Positions 56,933-64,000 of a stretch of DNA of 64,000 nucleotides are shown here, piece after piece. Positions within the stretch are counted from its first letter, which is position 1. Every line of letters begins with the position of its first letter. The notes beneath the pieces are model-generated. The model worked only from the letters and a program-made list of their open reading frames with translations, did not search any database and was not told where the DNA came from. A program made the position numbers and the translations under genes. Origin of the DNA: Brachycybe producta (lineage: Eukaryota > Arthropoda > Diplopoda > Playtdesmida > Andrognathidae). Location: positions 6,214,001 to 6,278,000 of the forward strand of contig JAUPFP010000004.1 of the NCBI GenBank assembly GCA_036925085.1, given 5' to 3'.

Positions 56933-57237
56933 CAAAATCACATACATGGAGAGTCACCATGAATGCACTTACAATTAAGGAAACACGAGCACGCTGAGCA
57001 CGCACATTCACACATATTCACACACAAACACACACACACAATGGAGCAAACTTTACTGAATACGCCAACAACAACAAAAACACATACACAAACAGAAAAT
57101 ACAAAAACCAACTGAGAAAGACACCAAGAACAAACATAAAAAGCATGCACACTAGAGAATAAACCACACAAACACAATTGGACAACAAGCCACCATAAAA
57201 AGTGTACTTTCTGGAAGAATTTTTTTTTTTTTAAATA
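56276..57237. other. Non-coding sequence with (AC)n
   Basis: (AC)n of about 17 units at 56894-56927 and further CA-rich sequence to 57180. The inverse frame gives a Cys/Val-rich artefact. No gene was seen. Confidence 0.6.
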
Positions 57238-57240
57238 TTA

Positions 57241-57428
57241 AGGTTTTGTTTCCACTGGGGCGAAAATTTGAATTTTTTTTTTGAAAATTTCAACTGGTGA
57301 AAAATGGAAGAAACGTGGCCCCGCGCCCATTAACTATAACAGGCAAAAGCCACGTGTGTTCTATTTTTGACCAGTTGAAATTTTCAAAAAAAAAAAATTC
57401 AAATTTTCCCTTCAGTGGAAACAAGGCA
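57241..57428. mobile_element. TWA-type palindromic MITE (GTTTCCACTG ends), copy 1
   Basis: AGGTTTTGTTTCCACTGGGG and the inverse of TGCCTTGTTTCCACTGAAGG, flanked by TTA (57238-57240) and TAA (57429-57431). The arms pair through TTTGAAAATTTCAACTGGT. The centre has GAAACGTGGCCCCGCGCCCA. Copy 2 is 29589-29771. Confidence 0.75.
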
Positions 57429-57431
57429 TAA

Positions 57432-58083
57432 AATAACATTTTATTTTTTTAGAATTTCAAATTGTTACTGTTTTGTTATGTCCTTCTTCTTGGATATTTC
57501 TGTTTGTAATAATTATGTTTGTAAGTTTGTAATAATTGTTAATATTTGTTAGTTATAGGATGTTAATTTTCGCTATTTTTCTTATATTCTAAAATAGGAT
57601 GTTCTGAAACTTAAGAGGTAGGTGAGGCTGAGCTTCATTATACACACCGGAAGAGTGGGCACACACACACACACAGACACCGAGAGAGAAAGAGAGAGGC
57701 CACACAAGATGTGATAGATTGCAGTCATTCCAAACATCAACACATACATACAGACACAAACACACACACGCTGTTTACTTATTGATAATCCATATCGTCT
57801 GAAGTTGTGAAAGGTCTGCAAACACCTAGTTTGAGATAGATCTGCTCGATATAAATCCCACAGAACCACCTCCCCCCCCCCCATCTCTCTCCTCCTTCTT
57901 CTTCTCGATGCTTCTTTTATGTTATCAGTAATTTGCGCATAGCTAATAACCTGTTTGGCGGCAAGAGAAAAAGGGAATTTGAGGAAGAAAAAGAAAAAAA
58001 AAACCGAACTCTTCTAATGCGTTGACGTGGTGTCTAATCTTGTTAGAATAGTCTCTCTCGACAATGATTTCTCTTAAGCTTTT

Positions 58084-58168
<85 letters not shown>

Positions 58169-58638
58169 TCACCAGGATAATCACAAAAGAGGAGGGGAAA
58201 GGGAGAAAAGGGGGTATTTGAGGTCGACTGGGCATTACACAACTATAATGAGACTGCTTAGAAATGCTAATAGAATCTGCCAAATATGATGCACACCTGA
58301 CAGCTGCAACTATCTATTCTGAGCCATAGAGAGAGAGAGAAAAACGGCATATGTAGATAAGCCCCGCAAATATAATCTTCTGTTGAATTTGTATATATAT
58401 ATATAGGCCTTTGAAACGCGAATGTTGAAGGTGGGGAAGGGTGGATTTTTGTGGGTGGGGAAATAGTCGGAGAATTGGTGGTGGTAGTAGTGGGTGTGGC
58501 TATGGTGGGGAGAATAAAAAATAAGAACAACAACTTTATTTTAAAAGCATCATTTTTTGTTTTTCAAAAAGAAAAAGTCGCAGTTTCTTCTTCAAATGTA
58601 TTGTGTGATTGCCTACTTTCAGGGCTGAGCTAAACATC
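57432..58638. other. Non-coding sequence with an (AT)n array
   Basis: (AT)n of about 40 units at 58086-58166, and (AC)n at 57660-57675. Frames crossing it (IYIYIY) are artefacts. No gene was seen. Confidence 0.65.
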
Positions 58639-58641
58639 TAA

Positions 58642-59028
58642 AGCCCCCGTTTTACGATGATCATCGTGATTCGTAATGATTTATCGTGAAAACCACATGA
58701 TAGTCACTATTGCACTGTCGCGATAGCACTATCATACTATCTCGTTTGACTAGATAGCTGATAGTACTCTCGCGATAGTAATAGTTGTTGTGTGACCTGC
58801 GCTTTTAGGGAAATATCCACTATGTAATGGAAATTTGGCTTCTGTAGTGAGAGACAACACTGTTGTTGACTCAGTGATATCTATGAAGTAAGACGTCACA
58901 CTGTCTTGACAGGGAACTATCACGTTACTTCAAGACGTGTAGACAGTTGCTATCGTGAGAGTGAACTATCGCAACTTTCATGACAGTTATTCTCACGATA
59001 AAACTATCCCCACCGTGAAAACTAGGCT
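58642..59028. mobile_element. TWA-type MITE built from CTATCGCGATAG words
   Basis: AGCCCCCGTTTTACGATGAT and the inverse of AGCCTAGTTTTCACGGTGGG, flanked by TAA at 58639-58641 and 59029-59031. The interior repeats CTATCGTGA, TCGCGATAG and GATAGT on both strands. Confidence 0.8.
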
Positions 59029-59031
59029 TAA

Positions 59032-59806
59032 GGCTTATTTATTTATTTTTTTTTCCTTCTACTTTTTTTTTTTTTGAAGCATTAGCTATAATTTTAAAAA
59101 TTGTTACTGTGCATTATTATATTTAATCATTAATTAAAAAAATTAATCAATTTGCAAGTTTGTTTTACATATAAAGCTCATTAAAAAGGCGTAACCTGTT
59201 TTATTGGATTTTAATGTCTTGATTTCGAGTATGGAACTGCCAAAAACACATGTTTTTTTTCCGTTGACGTCACACACATTATATTCAAAGTACCTGCATA
59301 CGTTTCATATATGAATAAAATACACAGGATATGGATTTTTTAATGAAATCAAGGCGTTTCTGTAGAATAGTGGTTTTCAAAAAGTTTCACAGATGTCTCG
59401 TAAAGGGGGTGGGGGAGGGTGAAGTCTGATTTGATGTACTAATTAATAAAGTATGTTAATTAAATAGTAGTCCTATTTTTTTAAGAAGGTAATGGGGAAG
59501 TTTAAAAAAGAAAGTTTAAGAAAAGTTCTTTCTAGTCTAGAAAAATAATTTAGAAACCACTGTAAAAAAATTTGAAAACTTATTTTTTTAAGTAGACATT
59601 TAATACGGAGTACATTTTTGATAAATTGTCCAAGCTTACGAATTTCGATTTTATTTTCAAGAGGAACCAAAGTGTATGGGAAAGATGAGCTTTAATGCAC
59701 TGCTTACAGCATTGCAGAAAAAATGACGTCAAAATGACCTCACAGCCGGCAGACTGACGTCATTTTTTCCTGTAATGTTTTATGCAGTGTATTAGCTGCG
59801 TTTTTG
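59032..59806. other. Non-coding sequence
   Basis: AATGACGTCA at ~59722 and 59755-59764 forms an inverted pair (AAAAAATGACGTC / GACGTCATTTTTTC) around the Ser/Ala-poor spacer at 59716-59770. No gene was seen. Confidence 0.45.
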
Positions 59807-59809
59807 TAA

Positions 59810-60540
59810 AGCTTAAACTTCATTCACGCGACGTCGAGCGAACTACCTCGAGCGAGCATCAGCGCACATGCGCGTTTTTATACCATAGACATGTACAAGC
59901 AACTATTAGCAACTTGTCAAAGCATCGCGACTTGCTACTCAGTCGCCAAGCTTTTCGTTCAAATAGAAGCTTCAGGTCGCAAACGTTTTAAGTAGCTACC
60001 CAACAACCAATCAGAGACCAGATTATTTTTGCATATGACGTCTTCGACTCTCTCCAATTTTAGTTTGGAAGTTTACAGTGGAACTACATTACTACCAGTA
60101 TTCAAGGAATTTTTTAGGACATTACACACCATGAAGACACGCCCAGAATGCTTGTAGTTGCAGCATATATGTAGTGTGTGACAGCGACTAGCGACTTGCT
60201 ACTTTAAGTCGCTATGCTAGTCACTATAGTCTGAGCCATATTATAAAAGGGTAAAAAATGACTGCCCCCTACTGGAGGTTTTTAGCCACATCACCAACAA
60301 TTTTAAGTTGTATGCAAAAAAAGTAGTCCCTGCTCAGAACTAAAAAATTGTATTTTTAGCACAACTATTATATCTTATGTTGTATGGTCTGCTTTCCTTA
60401 TATATGACCTTGGGTGGCGTAGGAATACAAATTTGGTGAAAAGTCGCCACTGGTGGTGCAAAAAATTTGTTCCTTCTTAATATGACTTTGACTATAGTCG
60501 CAGACACTACGCTCAAGGTAGCATGTATGAAGTTCCAGCT
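59810..60540. mobile_element. TWA-type MITE (TAGCGACTTGCTAC words), copy 2, with an insertion
   Basis: AGCTTAAACTTCATTCACG and the inverse of AGCTGGAACTTCATACATG, flanked by TAA (59807-59809) and TTA (60541-60543). It follows 20051-20465 throughout, except for the 260-bp insertion at 60231-60490 and ~50 bp of divergence near 60055-60115. Confidence 0.8.
60231..60490. mobile_element. 260-bp insertion with 8-bp TSD ACTATAGT
   Basis: Perfect duplication ACTATAGT at 60223-60230 and 60491-60498, absent from copy 1 of the host MITE. Ends CTGAGCCATATTA and (inverted) CAAAGTCATATTA match at 10 of 13. The 8-bp duplication suggests hAT; the imperfect ends leave room for another superfamily. No coding capacity. 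Confidence 0.8.
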
Positions 60541-60648
60541 TTACGAGAGCATAATAATTCTTAAAGAACTGATTAAAAGTTAAGCAACAAACAGGACTAT
60601 TCATTCGTCAGCTTCCCCATTTATGGATAATTTACTGTTCATTAGCAT

Positions 60649-60699
60649 AATCACGTTTTCCGAAAACGTGATTAGTACGAAAACGGTTTTCGTACTAAT
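60649..60699. repeat. Two overlapping palindromes
   Basis: AATCACGTTTTC / GAAAACGTGATT around one C (60649-60673) and ATTAGTACGAAAAC / GTTTTCGTACTAAT around one G (60671-60699). They share ATT and the GAAAAC core, so two hairpins stand back to back. Confidence 0.92.
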
Positions 60700-61446
60700 T
60701 GACATGTTACACTGTGACTGTCGCAGCATCAACTTGATGTGAAAGTGATTGGAAAAGTATATAAGCTTTTATGACATTTTATTAACATAAATTTCATCAT
60801 AAATAACAAACCGACATTTAGAAATATTTCTTTACGTATGTTTGTTGTAACCCTTTTCTAATAAAGGTCATAACTAAAGAACAAACAAAAAAATTTAAGT
60901 TTTAAATTCGGAAGAAAAAATAAAAATAATAGTTTGAGGAAGAAAAAAAATGTCGTTTCATTTAACATTAATGACATAATTAATGTTAGTACCATACTTT
61001 TTTCTTCTTCTTCTTTTTTTACCCATTAATAAATAACACTACGAGCGTTATGTATATACAAAGTGCTTAGCAAAGTGACTAGGATTTTTTTTGTCTCTTT
61101 GACTAAATTTTGCTAATTAAATTTATCACTGCAAAAGCAAGTTAATATGAATGGCATTCATCTATGCATGTGTATAATTGTGTAACATACTACTTTTTAA
61201 TATATATATATATATATATATGGCACATTCCAAGCTTGCCTCAAATTTAATGACACAATTATATGGAATTCAAACCTGCAAACAACTTTAAGTGTGTTTT
61301 TTTTTGTTGTTGGTTTGCGCTCGCAATTAAATATAAAGCATTGGCATTTTGTTGCCTATATGCATCATGCAATGAATAATTATTGTTTTGAAATCAGGTT
61401 TTCATTGTGTGTTTTATTTGTAATCAAAGAACATAGTTGAGTTTTT
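60700..61446. other. Non-coding sequence
   Basis: (TA)n at 61200-61220. No gene was seen. Confidence 0.5.
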
Positions 61447-61449
61447 TTA

Positions 61450-61734
61450 AGGTCTTCCTAGAGCTCAACAAATTATTTCTAAAAAAATATTTCTGAAATG
61501 AAAACTTAAAGAGTTCTATTCCTAATGTTTTCCATCTAGTGAAAGTATGTGGTCGGCCATCTTGAATAAGAATTTTGCGGTGCATTTTCGCATGGTCACA
61601 GTGCTGCCAGTGTTTTTTTTTTTTTTTTTTTTTTTTTAGAGTTTTTCTTTTTTTAGAACTTTTGAAATAATTAATGTTAAAAACAGTTTTTCAAGAACCT
61701 TCTGAAAAGGGCAGGTTTTTAGAAGAATACATTT
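61450..61734. repeat. Diverged TWA-type MITE (CTAGAGCTC end)
   Basis: AGGTCTTCCTAGAGCTCAAC after TTA resembles the ends at 3309 and 30906. ATGTTAAAAACAG and CTTCTGAAAAG further on match their interior. The right end is missing, and a 26-base T-run lies at 61612-61637. Confidence 0.45.
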
Positions 61735-61949
61735 GCCACTAAATTGAAGGGTAAACTTTTGTTTTTAGAATTTTTAAAATGTTTAAATTTTTTAAAATGT
61801 TTGGTGACTCATAAAAAGTCACTTCATTTTTAAGTATTTTTTTTGGTGATTTTTTAGACTTATTTTTAATTTTAAAAATCATTTTGGGTAATTATTGGGT
61901 AAGTCTTGACAATAATTTCAACAAAAAATTCCTGAGGGTAATGGTCACT
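61735..61949 (+). repeat. TTAA-family element, right end
   Basis: AAAAAGTCACTTCATTTTTA, ATTGGGTAAGTCTTGACAAT and the terminus GGGTAATGGTCACT, then TTAA (61950-61953). Confidence 0.7.
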
Positions 61950-61953
61950 TTAA

Positions 61954-62497
61954 AAAAAATTTCACTTTGTTCTATTTGTTTATATTGGTATGATTTTTTT
62001 TCTTGAGGGTGTTTTTTAAGATATAAAATTTCAAGTTTACGAAAGTAAACGAAGATCATAGTTCTAGTTAAATGAAAATCTGAAATGAGTTCTTAATTGT
62101 AAGTAAAGCCATAAAAGACTGAAAATTCAAAAAGTCAAAATTGAACTTCAATTTTGAAGTATAACGAAGTATATCGAGATTATAGAAGATAGTCAGTTTT
62201 GCTACTCACACCAGTAGGAGTGAGTGAGGCTACCTATACTGGTTTCACCACTGCCAAGTGGATCATACTAGCATCAGAGTACTTTGAATCACCTTTCTAA
62301 AAAATTCTAAGTGTTAGCGGTGCCATCCGAACCTAACTTAACCTAATTACGCATGTGCAGACTAAAGATGTTCCAGGTCCTCTGATGCTTCTGTGGTTCC
62401 ATGTGTAGGTTTTAACTCCATCATGCCAAGTTGAGAGGCCACAAACAACAAGCATGTATCTGGTGTATGAACGTAAATTACGATTAAGGAAACTTAT
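61954..62497. other. Non-coding sequence
   Basis: No gene was seen. Confidence 0.5.
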
Positions 62498-62501
62498 TTA
62501 A

Positions 62502-63348
62502 AGAGACCATTACCTCCAGAAATTTCTTTTCAAAATACTGTCAAGACTTACCCAACGATTGTTAAAACGATTTTTAAATTTCAAAATAAGTCAATAAAAA
62601 ACCATAAAAAAACTTAAAAATGAAGTGACTTTTCCTGAGTCACCAAACGACGCCATTTTAAATTTCCGCAGATCAGAAGTTGGCTCCGCCCTTTTTATGA
62701 CGAACGGCAACTTCTAATTGGTTTGTTGTGTGGTTTGACACTGAAAACGGTGGAGCATGTGATGTCAGACTACATAACCAACCAATTAGAAGTTGCGTTA
62801 GTCATAAAAAAGGGTGGAGCCAACTTCTGTATGTCCCGATTTCTAATTGCCTGTCTTTTGATTGTTCTTCAAATTTTTTTGAATGTCTGTAATTGTTTCG
62901 CTTGCAGAAAATTCAACTGCTGCATACAAAAACAGAAGATAAATGCAGCATACATACTGTTCATCCCGTTTTCTAATTGCCTGTCAATTTTGTGGCAAAG
63001 GTTGGTTGTCACCTCACATTTACAGAATTCCTTATTGAAATATAGGTATTTCCTATTCATATTCAACTCAATACAACCTTCCCTATGGAATCATTCAAAT
63101 ATGTGTGTAATGTGAGGTGATTGCAACACATCAGAATTCGTGTAGACTTTGGGGGTTTTGTTGCCAATGTCTGTTGTTTGGTGGCGCATCTATCTGATAA
63201 ACTTCATTTACATGAAGTCAACCGATTTTTAATTTTTTTTTAAATTATATTAATGACTTGTTTTAAATTTAAAAAAAATCGTTTTGGTAATCGTCGAATA
63301 ATTCTCGACAATATCTTGACAAGAAATTTCTGGAAGTAATGAGTCGCT
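62502..63348 (-). mobile_element. TTAA-family element, complete, with nested hAT MITE sequence
   Basis: TTAA at 62498-62501 and 63349-63352. AGAGACCATTACCTCCAG at one end and the inverse of AGCGACTCATTACTTCC at the other. The order of internal blocks is inverse to 36371-36932 (CTGATAAACTTCAT, GTCTGTTGTTTGGTGGCGC). Bases ~62672-62997 are foreign to the family. Confidence 0.8.
62672..62997. mobile_element. hAT-like MITE (CTCCGCCC core) plus tail, inside the TTAA element
   Basis: Bases 62672-62856 are a MITE lacking its left ~18 bp (CAGAAGTTGGCTCCGCCC to CCCGATTTCTAATTGCCTGT), centre ATGTGATGTCAGACTAC. A second MITE right terminus, GTTCATCCCGTTTTCTAATT, follows at 62959-62985 after ~105 bp of unrelated sequence. 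This suggests two insertions or a rearranged copy. Confidence 0.7.
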
Positions 63349-63352
63349 TTAA

Positions 63353-64000
63353 AATATAAAAACAAACTCTTGGCTACAAATAAATATATTTTATTAAATG
63401 AAAATGTTTTGATTATACGAAGAAGAAGAAAAAAATACTTGAGTAGTAATATTAGTTTGAAGAATGGTGGAATAACTAAAACCATGCTTGAGAAGAAATG
63501 CATTTTGTTGAAGCAGCATCATCATCATCATCATCATCATCGAGTCCAACAAAATGTGGATCTGATGCTTGTGTTAATGGCAAACACAATCATTATTGGC
63601 GATCTTAGAAGAAAATAACATTAAGTCAAGAAGAGAAAGATGATATAATCAGGATGACTTATATGTAACATGACGACATCTCTTGAGAATACCTCTTATT
63701 ATATATAGATATATATTAGACAATGTACAAACTCTCAACAAAAAAATAGGATGAAGTTGATGACGAGGCTAGCCGTGTCTATAAGAAGAGAAACAAACAC
63801 AAAAAAGACATACTCAGAAAAAAACAAAAAAAAAAAAACAAAAAAAAACATTAATAAATCAAGTGTTTTTAAAAAATTTGTTTTTTTTATCTTCTGATAT
63901 ATTTATCTATCTTCTTTTATAAATATTGTGTTGTTTTGTATTTTGTTTAGTTTTATACATAATATACAGGGTGTCCCAAAAGTATGTGCGTATTTTGTTG
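63353..64000. other. Non-coding sequence; (ATC)n and a transposon end at the window edge
   Basis: (ATC)n of about 8 units at 63518-63540. TACAGGGTGTCCCAAAAGTA at 63965 is a mariner/DUF4817-type terminus running out of the window. No gene was seen. Confidence 0.5.

Overview
The window is AT-rich eukaryotic DNA, almost entirely non-coding, and reads as intronic sequence of a large animal gene filled with layered transposon insertions. The only host coding sequence I can support is one internal exon at 50907-51127 (+). It encodes the start of a first immunoglobulin domain of the Dpr / zig-8-like type (neuronal cell-surface recognition proteins). That family, together with a DUF4817-type helix-turn-helix transposon fragment and the very high density of hAT DNA transposons, suggests an arthropod or a related invertebrate with long introns. 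The species cannot be fixed from the sequence. I found no bacterial-style genes, operons, CRISPR arrays or rRNA.

Almost everything else that can be explained is mobile DNA, and many elements can be delimited to the base by target-site duplications (TSDs). (1) hAT-type elements with 8-bp TSDs: a 2.24-kb element carrying a broken transposase gene (14229-16468, TSD ATGTTGAT); two copies of a CAGGGCCGGCCC-ended element (23400-23910 and 45449-45903); 24666-25548; 40349-40682; 60231-60490; and a large group of short palindromic MITEs built around a CTCCGCCC...TGACGTCA core, about fifteen copies or fragments from 1.7 kb to 62.9 kb. (2) MITEs with 3-bp TWA TSDs (PIF/Harbinger-like), whose terminal repeats resemble each other (AGGCNNNTTCACACTAG-like) while their interiors are built from different short repeated words (3309, 7851, 9499, 20051, 28979, 29589/29779, 30906, 38771, 57241, 58642, 59810). 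(3) TTAA-flanked elements (eight copies of one ~560-bp family, plus a 1.2-kb foldback at 53060-54274). (4) Four non-autonomous Helitrons with a CTAG end and a terminal hairpin (4895, 24867, 27392, 42319). (5) Five 3' fragments of jockey/CR1-like LINE reverse transcriptase.

Nesting is common and gives relative ages: a TTA-flanked MITE splits a TTAA element (816-1443), hAT MITEs sit inside Helitron, LINE, TTAA and TWA elements, a Helitron sits inside a hAT element (24.9 kb) and another inside the loop of a foldback (4.9 kb), and an 8-bp-TSD insertion splits a TWA MITE (60.2 kb). Long microsatellites (GT, GA/GGGA, AAT, CT, AT, AC) and an ~18-copy 31-bp tandem array (31937-32502) fill other parts. 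The remaining stretches are AT-rich sequence in which I see no gene.
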